A stretch of DNA of 50,544 bases. Origin: JBCCTX01 sp039197765 (GTDB taxonomy: Bacteria > Bacteroidota > Bacteroidia > J057). Positions 17,882 through 26,501 of the stretch are shown piece after piece. Location of the stretch: positions 1 to 50,544 of the forward strand of contig JBCCTX010000011.1 of NCBI GenBank assembly GCA_039197765.1, read 5' to 3'. Position numbers and translations under genes: made by a program. The number at the start of each line of letters is the position of its first letter. The stretch's first letter is position 1. The notes under the pieces were generated by a model. The model worked only from the letters and a program-made list of their open reading frames with translations. It was not told the origin of the DNA and searched no databases.

Positions 17882-18874
17882 ATGATAGACAAAGAAACGT
17901 GTTTTATCGGATGCGACTGGGGAACTTCTTCTCTAAGGATGGCTGTAGTAGAGAAAAAGTTTGGAAAAATACTCGCCCAGATCTCTAGTAGTGAGGTAGG
18001 AATAAAACAAACTTATCAAGACTGGCAAAGTGTAGGGAGGCCAGATAGACCGAAACGTATTCCATTTTTTCTTAATAAATTACGTCAACCCTTGTCCCAG
18101 CTTACCCAAAGCCTTGGGTATCCATTGGGCAATATGCTAATGGTGATTTCTGGAATGGCTTCTTCTAGTATAGGCATGTTAGAATTACCCTATGCACAGC
18201 TTCCCTTTGAATTGAAGGGACAGAATATGAAGTATCATACCCTTGACTCTACGGATCATTGTCCACATCCTGTTCTACTGCTTTCAGGGGTAGAAAAAGT
18301 GGGAGATGTTATGCGAGGGGAGGAAACACAGGTTATGGGGCTCAATGGGTTAACTGAATCGTCCTCCTATCGCGTTATTCTACCTGGAACACACGCTAAA
18401 CACATTGCGGTAGAAGACGGGAAAATGAAAGATTTTACCACGTTTATGACAGGGGAAGTTTTTGATATATTGGGATCCCATAGCATCCTTTCGAATTCTC
18501 TGGAAATTCCAAAGACCGAGGGGAATGATGCCACAAATATGGCTTTTGACAAAGGGGTTTTAGAGGGTAGGAAAGGAAAACTATTGGCTCAGCTTTTTTC
18601 TATCCGTGCAAAGGAACTTCAAGGTACGCAAAGTCCCGAAGAGGGATATAGCTATTTAAGCGGTTTGCTCTTGGGCAATGAGTTAGCTTCTCTTGAGGAA
18701 GACAAGCAAAGACCTGTATACATAATTGGGAATCCCCGCTTGTACGCCCTTTACCAACGTGCGCTTGGAGTATTAGGACTGGAAAATCGACTTCATGAGG
18801 TACCCTATGGGGAAACTCCCTTAAGTTTTAGGGGGCAGATCCACCTTCTAAGGTCCTTTTCAGCAAATTTATAG
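17882..18874 (+). CDS. dgoK: 2-dehydro-3-deoxygalactonokinase family sugar kinase
   Basis: 330 residues. Family hallmarks are visible: the N-terminal phosphate-binding CDWGTSSLRMAV, the central GMASSSIGMLELPY, DVMRGEETQVMGL, LPGTHAKHIAVEDG and FTTFMTGEVFDILGSHSIL. Members phosphorylate 2-dehydro-3-deoxygalactonate in the De Ley-Doudoroff pathway of galactose breakdown; the family is cytosolic. The ATG at 17882 is used rather than an earlier TTG. The usual partner aldolase (dgoA) is not in the window. It is a single-gene unit divergent from the exported DinB protein, so the exact sugar acid is inferred from family only. Confidence 0.85.
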   Translation: MIDKETCFIGCDWGTSSLRMAVVEKKFGKILAQISSSEVGIKQTYQDWQSVGRPDRPKRIPFFLNKLRQPLSQLTQSLGYPLGNMLMVISGMASSSIGMLELPYAQLPFELKGQNMKYHTLDSTDHCPHPVLLLSGVEKVGDVMRGEETQVMGLNGLTESSSYRVILPGTHAKHIAVEDGKMKDFTTFMTGEVFDILGSHSILSNSLEIPKTEGNDATNMAFDKGVLEGRKGKLLAQLFSIRAKELQGTQSPEEGYSYLSGLLLGNELASLEEDKQRPVYIIGNPRLYALYQRALGVLGLENRLHEVPYGETPLSFRGQIHLLRSFSANL

Positions 18875-18877
18875 CAA

Positions 18878-20461
18878 TTAGGCTTCTTCCTCTACTACTT
18901 CTACATCAAAACCTGTGGTACGAACTTCGCCCTTAATACGCATTTGGACCCACATTCGATAGGTTCCTGCCTTGGGAAAGGCATAGGGAAAGGAAACCGT
19001 ATGGGTAAGGCCCGATTCCTCCATGAGTTTTTGAATTTCTGCCTGCATACTCGTCGCTGCATTAGGGTCTTTGAGAATGAGTTGTTTGGCTACTTCAGAA
19101 ATAGAGTCCACTGGGGCACAAAGGGTCAGAACATCGTCATTGATCCGAGTGGCGAAGGCCTCTTGGGCGGCCATAGAAATGGTCCCGACCGGATGGAGGT
19201 GAATAAATACAGTCGCATCGTCATTTACCACGGCAGCATGACCTAGCATACTGAGATAAGGCTCTAATGGAAGAGGGAGCTTATCCTTGGTACTCACCGC
19301 CTTGAATGTCAGAGATTGAATTTGGTTAGCGACTAAAGGTTGATTGGGATCTCGGTCCCATATGATGGAGATATCCCCTTCAAGGGTTTGGGATTGCTGC
19401 TCATAGGGTTGAAATTGGTACCAACTGTCGTCGTTGTCTACTAAGGGAGCATTTTCTGCTACGAGAACTATTTCGGGTTCTTCTACAGGTTTTTGGGCAG
19501 GGACCTCAACTTCTTCAAATAGCGTTTCACTCAGGCCACTTTGATGGACGATATCTACAAATAAATTATAGCTGCCTTGTGGTAAATCCTCCGGCAGAAT
19601 AACGTCAAAAGTGGTTGAGTCCTTTTTTATGGGGTGTAGGTGGGCGAATTCGTCTCGTGTTTCCTTTCCAGTCATGAATACGTGCATATACTTGCCATGG
19701 TCTGGAACGAGGTCTCCAGGCTTGCGATCATACCACCGGGGGTCTGAAAGATCTATCCTTAGTTTGCGTTGGCTTCCTTCTTGACTCAACTCCGTTTGAA
19801 ATGGCGTAGACTGGAACATATACCTTTTGTATTGATTTTCCTCGGATTTCCACCAGCTATCCCCAAAATAGACTATTCCTAACAGGGCCACACCGGTTAT
19901 CCCTGCTATGATGAGCGCTTTATTCCTACGCTTTTTACCAAGGGCTTCTCCTGCACCTATCAAGGCTTCTCCGACGCTATTGTATATCAAAGTCATCATT
20001 CCAAAGAAAAGAATGAGACCCATTATCGCTAGAACTATGGTAAGTCCTTGGGGCATAACGGGCTCCGCAATTGCCAAGGAGGGAATAGGTACCACCGTAG
20101 ATCCCTTCCCTTCAAGTCCGTTTACAATGACTTTAACACTTGCTGAGCCATATTCCATCAACCAGATTTCTCCATTGTACATGGAAGGATCTCCTGTTAC
20201 TTGGTCTAGTGCTTCTGGTGGAGGAGCTCCATCACTCCCATTCCGGAAGTAAATTCCTTGAATAGCAACGCTGTTTACCCCTTCTTCAGGTACTTTAACG
20301 GAAATTTGCGCCAGTCCTGGTACAACCTCAGGAGGCATTATATTAATCAAAACATCATACGCTCCTGCTTTTCCTTGAAGAATGATATTGGGACTACCAA
20401 TATGCCCTGTATTAAGGGTATAGGCTATTAAGCAGAAAACAAACGTCAGTAGTTTTTTCAT
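18878..20461 (-). CDS. Membrane protein with YtkA/FixH-like domains, possibly metal-related
   Basis: 527 residues from ATG 20461 (MKKLLTFVFCLIAY, a signal peptide); an in-frame start at 20518 is unlikely. The N-terminal ~130 residues form an Ig-like periplasmic domain (DVLINIMPPEVVPGLAQISV). Two membrane helices follow (about 140-160 and 185-205) with a basic loop GKKRRNKA between them. The rest is periplasmic beta-sandwich sequence. It includes HVFMTGKETRDEFAHLHP and AVVNDDATVFIHLHPVG, two His-x-His-Pro motifs that suggest metal binding, plausibly copper. It is followed closely by no other minus gene and sits 72 bases downstream of the polytopic protein at 20533, likely the same operon. Function is inferred. 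Confidence 0.6.
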   Translation of the reverse strand: MKKLLTFVFCLIAYTLNTGHIGSPNIILQGKAGAYDVLINIMPPEVVPGLAQISVKVPEEGVNSVAIQGIYFRNGSDGAPPPEALDQVTGDPSMYNGEIWLMEYGSASVKVIVNGLEGKGSTVVPIPSLAIAEPVMPQGLTIVLAIMGLILFFGMMTLIYNSVGEALIGAGEALGKKRRNKALIIAGITGVALLGIVYFGDSWWKSEENQYKRYMFQSTPFQTELSQEGSQRKLRIDLSDPRWYDRKPGDLVPDHGKYMHVFMTGKETRDEFAHLHPIKKDSTTFDVILPEDLPQGSYNLFVDIVHQSGLSETLFEEVEVPAQKPVEEPEIVLVAENAPLVDNDDSWYQFQPYEQQSQTLEGDISIIWDRDPNQPLVANQIQSLTFKAVSTKDKLPLPLEPYLSMLGHAAVVNDDATVFIHLHPVGTISMAAQEAFATRINDDVLTLCAPVDSISEVAKQLILKDPNAATSMQAEIQKLMEESGLTHTVSFPYAFPKAGTYRMWVQMRIKGEVRTTGFDVEVVEEEA

Positions 20462-20532
20462 TTTATAAGACTTGAATACATATGCTTTGGGGACAAAGAA
20501 ACTAGGATATACTGTCATCTAATGACAGTAGT

Positions 20533-21723
20533 CTACCTTTTCAATTCTTTCATCCAAAGTCCCCAACTGATTCCCACGCGAGCAGATAGTACTGCAAACA
20601 GAGCGGCTACAGCAAAGCCTTGTACATAAACTGCGGTACTCACCTCAGGATATTTGAAATTACTCCATCCCCACCAATTGGGATTTGCACTGTAAGGAAT
20701 AGAGGGTGTCAGGAAAAATGCATTCCCAGCCTTTTGACTTAAAAGGAAGGCCCCGAAGAACCATTGAACTGTCAATAGGATTGCAAAGAAACTTATGCCT
20801 AGGAGAAAGGCTCTTAGCCATTTATTCTGGTCTTGCATGCGTTGATTTATTAGGTCCATTACAAATGCAGGAGCAATAAATAGCAACGGAAAGTCCATGG
20901 ATACATAGTGGTCAACAGGGTTGTGGATAGGTCCTAATAGGGGAGAAGCTGGGAGAAGTTGTAATATCCAGTTAGTTCCCAAGGTAAAAGCCATATACCA
21001 AAGCACAGAGGTAGTAATAGACCACTTGAGCTTACTTGAAATAGCAGTAGCTACCATAAAGAGAGGGAAAATAATTCCTGTAACCTTATAAAAAACAGAG
21101 GTCCGCATTTCATTTGGTCCTAAATATTCCCAAAAGAGCATTCCAAATAGACAAAACAAAGCGCCTGAGACTATTGGGAGCAAATTGTGAACGCGCTTGA
21201 CAATACGCTCGTCATTTGTCTCCATACTCACTCGGTTCTGAAAAGAAAGCAACGTAATCATAGATCCTATTACCAAGGTGATAAGACCTAGGGCTAACAA
21301 AGCGTGTGGAGGGCTTAATATCTTTACATCCAAGCCGTAAGCGTTGTGCCACCAATCATCCATGGGAGCAGAGGTAGCCATAGCCAAGGCTCCCCAAACG
21401 GCAAATAAGGCTCCTAAAGGTGCGCGAAAGCCCCAAAACTTTACTGTGCGGTCCTTTACGGTTGGGTTCTTGGAAAAGGTGTTGGCAAACATCTGATAGC
21501 CTCCTCCTAATCCTCCGAGTAGGCCGCCAAAGTAAATGAGTAAGTGAGGGGAAGAAAATTGCGAATCACGGCCGATGGTCATGTGCCAGGAGATATCCCA
21601 TATCAGCCCTATGACAATGCTGGCAGCGGATAAAACCGATGCATAGATATACCAAGGCATTGCAATAGACTGGCTTCGGCTCTTACTAGGGGAAGAAATC
21701 TTAGGAGAAACTACTGCTTCCAT
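20533..21723 (-). CDS. Polytopic membrane protein with conserved-looking His/Trp motifs
   Basis: 396 residues with about nine membrane helices. Distinctive motifs at helix ends are WDISWHMTIGRDSQFSSPH (residues ~42-60) and DDWWHNAYGLDVKILSPPH (~121-139). Both combine W-H with a downstream S-P-H, which suggests an internal repeat and paired metal or haem ligands. No enzyme family is recognised with confidence. Its neighbour at 18878 has periplasmic HxHP motifs, so a shared role in metal handling or assembly of a membrane metalloenzyme is reasonable but unproven. Confidence 0.6.
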   Translation of the reverse strand: MEAVVSPKISSPSKSRSQSIAMPWYIYASVLSAASIVIGLIWDISWHMTIGRDSQFSSPHLLIYFGGLLGGLGGGYQMFANTFSKNPTVKDRTVKFWGFRAPLGALFAVWGALAMATSAPMDDWWHNAYGLDVKILSPPHALLALGLITLVIGSMITLLSFQNRVSMETNDERIVKRVHNLLPIVSGALFCLFGMLFWEYLGPNEMRTSVFYKVTGIIFPLFMVATAISSKLKWSITTSVLWYMAFTLGTNWILQLLPASPLLGPIHNPVDHYVSMDFPLLFIAPAFVMDLINQRMQDQNKWLRAFLLGISFFAILLTVQWFFGAFLLSQKAGNAFFLTPSIPYSANPNWWGWSNFKYPEVSTAVYVQGFAVAALFAVLSARVGISWGLWMKELKR

Positions 21724-21893
21724 GTATTGTTACTATTTAATTTAGCCATAAATTTAAGGAAAAAAGGTGAAAAATTTTAGGGGGAAGATTCCCTATTCCT
21801 TCAATGTTATGAAGGATTTACATACATCTGGGCGAATCAAGGAAAGTGAGTATGGGAATTCGTTAGTTCACACGCCAGTAGAAACTTTTGGTT

Positions 21894-22982
21894 TTACTGC
21901 CTTGAAAAGGCTTCGTACGCCTGTTCAATTTCATCCGTACCGATTGGTGTTCCCTCTTGGATAAGGATTTGGTACTTAAAATCATGTGATTGTCCGGGTA
22001 ATAAGTGAAAATCCAATACTTCTTTATCATGTGAAAAGATTTTTTGTCCTAGGGGATTGGCTGAAAACAATCCATACCCTCTGGCATGCCAATAGGTAGG
22101 ATAGCCGGGATTATCAGGATGATCCAGGATAATGACCTGAACCGGATCTCCCTGGATAAAGCCTGCTAACTGCATCCACTTGGCTCGGGTACCCCAAACC
22201 TTCGTTCCAGAAATTCCCTCACTACTTAGGTATTCTCCTGTAACGTTGGTATTGTTCAAAGCGGATTCTTCCACCTTTTTTCCTGTGCTATCTAGTGCTT
22301 TATAAGGCTTCTTTGAGGGATGTTCTAGTTCCTTAGCTACGCGAATAGCGAAGAACCCTTCCTTATTATCAGTAAATCGTACTTCTTTGCTTAGAGCTTT
22401 GAGGGTAGAATGCCGAGAGATAGCACATAGACTTTCCTCATAGCGTATGATAAAGGTGGCATCTTCCTCCAAAAGGGTTGCCCCTTCACTATCTAGCCAG
22501 TCGAGCTTTACCCGTAGAGTAGCTGTGGAGCCTTCACTTTCCATAGATACGATTTCTCGATGCCGAATAACCCCATATTTCCCTTTCGAAGCCCCACGCT
22601 TAGCAAATGAATTATTCCAATAGTCCAGGCCATTTACGTTTCCATAATTCATCCATATCCCTGCATGGTGAGGGTGATCCACTCGCTCTCCAGGCTGCGG
22701 GTCATAGGGATACCCTCGAGAAATGCGCTTTCCCGAGAGGGTATTAACCGGATATAAAAAGGGTTTTTCTAAGGTATCGTTGTAATGGTATGTTGTGATG
22801 TGTTGGTCATTTGCCCATACCTGAATCTGCCTCTGAGATTCTAGGTGTTTCAGAGAGAGCTTATGGAGGGTGCATACCAAAGGATCTGAAACTTCTGATT
22901 TTAGATGATTATAATCTACGAAAATCAGAAAGGAAAACAAAGCATACTTTGTTATCTTACTATAAACATTAATGTGAAGCAT
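21894..22982 (-). CDS. DUF6807 (PmoA-like) family protein
   Basis: 362 residues. After a short hydrophobic N-terminus (ALFSFLIFVDY, possibly a poor signal peptide) the sequence has the family core VDHPHHAGIWMNYGNVNGLDYW near residue 105, followed by beta-sandwich sequence and YPTYWHARGYGLFSANPLG near the C-terminus. The family is annotated in databases as DUF6807 or 'methane oxygenase PmoA', although most members come from sugar-degrading Bacteroidota and Planctomycetes and have nothing to do with methane. A role in carbohydrate metabolism is likely. The start codon lies at the edge of the structured element at 22982-23100. Confidence 0.75.
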   Translation of the reverse strand: MLHINVYSKITKYALFSFLIFVDYNHLKSEVSDPLVCTLHKLSLKHLESQRQIQVWANDQHITTYHYNDTLEKPFLYPVNTLSGKRISRGYPYDPQPGERVDHPHHAGIWMNYGNVNGLDYWNNSFAKRGASKGKYGVIRHREIVSMESEGSTATLRVKLDWLDSEGATLLEEDATFIIRYEESLCAISRHSTLKALSKEVRFTDNKEGFFAIRVAKELEHPSKKPYKALDSTGKKVEESALNNTNVTGEYLSSEGISGTKVWGTRAKWMQLAGFIQGDPVQVIILDHPDNPGYPTYWHARGYGLFSANPLGQKIFSHDKEVLDFHLLPGQSHDFKYQILIQEGTPIGTDEIEQAYEAFSRQ

Positions 22983-23100
22983 GGTTCTAGGATATTCAAT
23001 TTGGGTTCAGAGTTACAGAGTTGAAATCAAGTATTTCAATCTATGTTGAATTTAATCTAATAAAATTCACTGTAACTCTGAACCCCAAAACTCAGAACCA
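22982..23100. repeat. Structured intergenic element: 16-bp stem enclosing two hairpins
   Basis: A perfect 16-bp inverted repeat (23003-23018 with 23070-23085, GGGTTCAGAGTTACAG) encloses two perfect 7-bp hairpins: TTGAAAT/ATTTCAA at 23021-23039 and TGAATTT/AAATTCA at 23047-23069. An outer 7-bp pair (TGGTTCT 22982-22988 with AGAACCA 23094-23100) reaches the start codon of the DUF6807 gene. The fold would be a compact three-way junction of about 83 nucleotides. It may be an RNA leader element or a palindromic repeat insertion. Confidence 0.6.
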
Positions 23101-23106
23101 AAGCTG

Positions 23107-23131
23107 TCAATTCCTGGAAAAAGGGAATTGA
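23107..23131 (-). terminator. Hairpin just after the DUF4097-type gene
   Basis: TCAATTCC (23107-23114) pairs with GGAATTGA (23124-23131), starting 5 bases beyond the stop codon of the gene at 23136. No strong U run follows on the minus strand, so it may be a processing or weak termination hairpin. Confidence 0.4.
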
Positions 23132-23135
23132 TATA

Positions 23136-24029
23136 TTAATTCGCCCGAATCCCTCTTTTTATACTAATATCTCCATCGTCAGTATCAATATAAATTCGGG
23201 AGGAACCTGCGGGGTGGTAAAGCTTTACCTTGTGATCGCTGTCTTCCTTTACATCAAAACCCTTCCCCCATCTGACATCTCCATCACTCATGCGTACAAT
23301 AATATCTCCCCCGCCTGCCAGCATTTCTAGGTCAATTTCTCCATCTTCTGTCTGTAGTTCATAAGAGCCTTCGTCGTAGAATTCTGATGACAAATAGATG
23401 GTTCCATCATCCATCCTAGCATCGACTTGTTCAAAACTCCCTTTTTCAATCATGAAATCTCCATCTTCCCCTCGTATGAATAACTTTCCTGTTCCATGAG
23501 AAAGGTAAACGGTCCCATCATCCATTCTTAGGTCGAATTTATCTCCTGTACAGTGTTTGAGCTCCGCATCCCCATCCTCTGCATCTAGCACGATAGTTCC
23601 TTGAATATCTTCGATCAAATAGTCATCGTCATCGCCATACAATTTCAAACTCATGCCGTTGGGTACTTCTAGGGTAATGGTGTAGTTTTTTTCATTGGTC
23701 CAATAGATCCCACTACCAGAAGATTCCTGTCTTTCGCGTATGATGACTTCATCCTTATCCAACTCCACTTCGACGAAGAAATCCCGGTCATCTTTGCGCT
23801 TGGGCCATTTTTTATACACCACTTCTCGGTGTACAACCAGATGGACTTCCTCTACGTCGCTGCCTTTAATGGTCACTTCCGCATCATTAGAATAGAGTGT
23901 TAGAAGGCCATTGGGATCTATGGGATAACTCTCATCCAAGTCATATACATGATCTTGCGCATGAAGAGAGCAAAATTGGAAAAGGATAAGCGAGAAAATT
24001 ACGGTTTGTAGAAAGGTAGATTGTTTCAT
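23136..24029 (-). CDS. DUF4097/GIN-type putative adhesin with DG repeats
   Basis: 297 residues with a signal peptide (MKQSTFLQTVIFSLILFQFCSLHAQ). The mature protein is a beta-helix-like repeat series in which short strands alternate with D-D-G or E-D-G turns: DAEDGDAEL, RMDDGTVYLS, GEDGDFMIEK, RMDDGTIYLS, QTEDGEIDLE, RMSDGDVRW, DTDDGDISIK. This is the pattern of the DUF4097/GIN-domain family of secreted or envelope proteins. The high acidity suggests cation-stabilised turns. It lies 62 bases downstream of the module A permeases in the same orientation and may be the last gene of that operon. Confidence 0.75.
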   Translation of the reverse strand: MKQSTFLQTVIFSLILFQFCSLHAQDHVYDLDESYPIDPNGLLTLYSNDAEVTIKGSDVEEVHLVVHREVVYKKWPKRKDDRDFFVEVELDKDEVIIRERQESSGSGIYWTNEKNYTITLEVPNGMSLKLYGDDDDYLIEDIQGTIVLDAEDGDAELKHCTGDKFDLRMDDGTVYLSHGTGKLFIRGEDGDFMIEKGSFEQVDARMDDGTIYLSSEFYDEGSYELQTEDGEIDLEMLAGGGDIIVRMSDGDVRWGKGFDVKEDSDHKVKLYHPAGSSRIYIDTDDGDISIKRGIRAN

Positions 24030-24091
24030 GTATGCGTGTGTTAATGATCTTTCTTAAAGATGTTCTCAGTCGGCAAAAGGTTGCATATTTC

Positions 24092-26491
24092 TTATTCGTA
24101 TTTCAAAGATTCTATGGGATTAACCTTTGCAGCTCGTAGGATCTGATAGGCAATAGCCAAGCCTGCAACCATTAGCAATATCAATATAGGAATAAGGAAC
24201 ATATTTCCACTGAGTTCGGTGCGGAAAGGGAACCTATTCAACCAGTAAGAAACTCCCAGGTAGGCAATTGGGAGGGTAAGAATTCCGGCTACAAGTAACA
24301 GTTGGAAAAAATCCTTTGATAACAAAAGGAGGATATTTTGGACAGTAGCTCCCAATACTTTTCTGATCCCGATTTCCTTTGTCCTTTTCAGCGCCATGTA
24401 GGATGCCAAGCCAATAAGCCCTAAAGCAGCAATGAGGATTGCCAACCCTGTTAGTAGGCTAAACACGCGTAAAAATCGAGTATCGTTGTTGTATTGCTTT
24501 TGGTAATTTTCGTCCAGAAAATAAAATGACAGAGAGCTACTAGCAAAATAGGTTTTCCAGCTTTTTTGGACTGCTTGGACAAAGGCACGTGTATCTGGTG
24601 TAGCTGACTTTACAGATGCAAAGCCCCAAAATCCATTGGTATACATCATGATCATAGGGATAAAAGGCTCTTTGGCAGATCGATGGTGGTAATTCTTTAC
24701 TACACCTATGATGGTCCAAGACCTACCCCAATAATCAATTTTTTTACCTACGGCTTCCTCAGGAGAGTCGAGGTTCCAAAAGGTCAAGGATTTTTCATTT
24801 ACGATAACCTTTTCCCCTTGTGAATTAGGGGAGAAGTTTTCCCCTGCCAAAAGGGGTATTTCCATCTGGGGGAGAAAGTACTCATCAATCCAAAACAAGT
24901 TGAAGGCAATGTTTATACGTTGGTCTGCTCCATGGAGATTGATCCCAGTAGTGGTAGACATGTCGTGTACAGCATTTCCAGGGACGATCGTAGAAAGGGA
25001 TGCGCTTTGGACAAGAGGGGATTGCAAAAGGGTATTCTTAAACGCATTGTACTGGTTTCTGGCTGAGTCTTGTCCGGGAGCCCTAAGCACCAAAGTTTGC
25101 TCGATATTTGTTCCTAAGCTTTTATTTTTGATGAAGATGAATTGCGACCGAACTACCAGGGCGCCTGTAATGAGTAGAAGAGAAAGTGAAAACTGCGCAA
25201 CGACCAGTCCTTGTCGAATCATTTTTCCCTGATTGGAGTGCAGAAAATTTCCTTTGAGCATGAAAATGGGTTTATAGCCTGAAAGGACCCAGGCAGGGTA
25301 TAGGCCAGCTAGTAGGGTGCTCAATCCAATCAAGCCCAAGAATAGCATCCAAAACTGAGGGGTTGTAATAAATAAGCCCGTAGAGGGAATTCCCGTAAGG
25401 GATTCAAAAGCTGGTTGGGAAAGTTGAATAATGCTCAAGCAGAAACCTCCAGCAAAAACATGGATCAACGCCGTTTCAAATAAAAATTGTTTGATAAGTT
25501 GAGAGCGTTGTGAACCGATCGTTTTGCGAATTCCGACTTCTTTTGCTCGATCTAAAGCCCGAGCAGTAGCAAGATTGATATAGTTGACTACTGCCATGAA
25601 CAAGATGAAAAATGCAATGATTTGTAAGAAGGTTACGCTCTGGCTGTCTCCGTTTACCTCAGGTTCGAAGGGTTTGTGAGAATAGAGATGAAGGTCCTTT
25701 AACGGTTGAGCAATCGCGAATTCGTCTTCCATGATTTCCTTTTTGTGCAAGCGCTGGTTGAAGGCGTATAACTTTTCGCTGAAGCTTGCATGGTCATCCT
25801 TAGACCGTAACAATACATAGGTATAATCATTGTTACTATTCCAGGTCTCCTCCTCCCAGTCTTCTATCGCAAACCCCGTTTTATAGGAAATAAGGCAGTC
25901 GAATTTTAAGTGCGTATTTTTGGGAAGATCCGCTAAGATTCCCACGATGTTTAGCTCAACCTTTTCATCTCCGTAATACATCGTCAAAACTTTACCCATG
26001 GGATCTTCCGCTCCGAAATATTTTTGGGCCATACTTTGGGTTACGAGTAACTCAAATGGGTTCTGAAGGACTGATTGGGGGTCACCTTCCAGGAATCTGT
26101 AGGAAAACATATTTAGGGTGCTTGCGGTACCCATGTATACCCGTTCTTCTTGATATATTTTATCTCCATACGTAAATTCTCTCACGTCAAAATGATGTAG
26201 GCGACAAAAGTCTACTGCTTCGGGAATTTCATTTACTATAGCTGGGCCTAGTGGGCGATAGGTTTCTGCATCTTGATCCGTCATCGTTTCCCCATCGTAA
26301 TAGTCTAGGGTGATTCGGGCAATTCTATCTGCATTTTGGTGCATTTCTTCATAGCTGCGCTCAAAGCGTACATATTGCAAGATGAGTAAGCAGGCTGCGA
26401 GACCCGTGGCAAGGCCGACAATATTCAGGATAGAGTACAGCCTATGGCGCACCAAAATGCGGAGGGTGGTCAGTAAATAATGTTTGATCAT
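24092..26491 (-). CDS. FtsX-family ABC permease, module A second gene
   Basis: 799 residues, with no prefix domain. Layout is helix (~20-41), periplasmic MacB-type domain, three helices (~285-410, with KEVGIRKTIGS), helix (LVVAQFSLSLLLITGALVV), second periplasmic domain and three C-terminal helices with KEIGIRKVLGA. It is 10 bases downstream of the permease at 26502, so both are made from one transcript. The two probably form a heteromeric pair in the inner membrane that couples ATP hydrolysis in the cytosol to a periplasmic task such as lipoprotein or peptide movement. No ATPase is encoded in this module. The likely promoter is the sigma-54 site at 29041-29058. Confidence 0.87.
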   Translation of the reverse strand: MIKHYLLTTLRILVRHRLYSILNIVGLATGLAACLLILQYVRFERSYEEMHQNADRIARITLDYYDGETMTDQDAETYRPLGPAIVNEIPEAVDFCRLHHFDVREFTYGDKIYQEERVYMGTASTLNMFSYRFLEGDPQSVLQNPFELLVTQSMAQKYFGAEDPMGKVLTMYYGDEKVELNIVGILADLPKNTHLKFDCLISYKTGFAIEDWEEETWNSNNDYTYVLLRSKDDHASFSEKLYAFNQRLHKKEIMEDEFAIAQPLKDLHLYSHKPFEPEVNGDSQSVTFLQIIAFFILFMAVVNYINLATARALDRAKEVGIRKTIGSQRSQLIKQFLFETALIHVFAGGFCLSIIQLSQPAFESLTGIPSTGLFITTPQFWMLFLGLIGLSTLLAGLYPAWVLSGYKPIFMLKGNFLHSNQGKMIRQGLVVAQFSLSLLLITGALVVRSQFIFIKNKSLGTNIEQTLVLRAPGQDSARNQYNAFKNTLLQSPLVQSASLSTIVPGNAVHDMSTTTGINLHGADQRINIAFNLFWIDEYFLPQMEIPLLAGENFSPNSQGEKVIVNEKSLTFWNLDSPEEAVGKKIDYWGRSWTIIGVVKNYHHRSAKEPFIPMIMMYTNGFWGFASVKSATPDTRAFVQAVQKSWKTYFASSSLSFYFLDENYQKQYNNDTRFLRVFSLLTGLAILIAALGLIGLASYMALKRTKEIGIRKVLGATVQNILLLLSKDFFQLLLVAGILTLPIAYLGVSYWLNRFPFRTELSGNMFLIPILILLMVAGLAIAYQILRAAKVNPIESLKYE

Positions 26492-26501
26492 GGTTTTGGA
26501 A

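Noticed and set aside
21894..22982. Particulate methane monooxygenase subunit (PmoA)
   Set aside because: The database name of this family is misleading. The protein lacks the membrane helices of true PmoA, and no pmoB or pmoC gene is present.
23003..23085. tRNA-like gene
   Set aside because: The size and branching are tRNA-like, but there is no anticodon arm geometry, no T-loop consensus (GTTCRA in place) and no acceptor CCA context.
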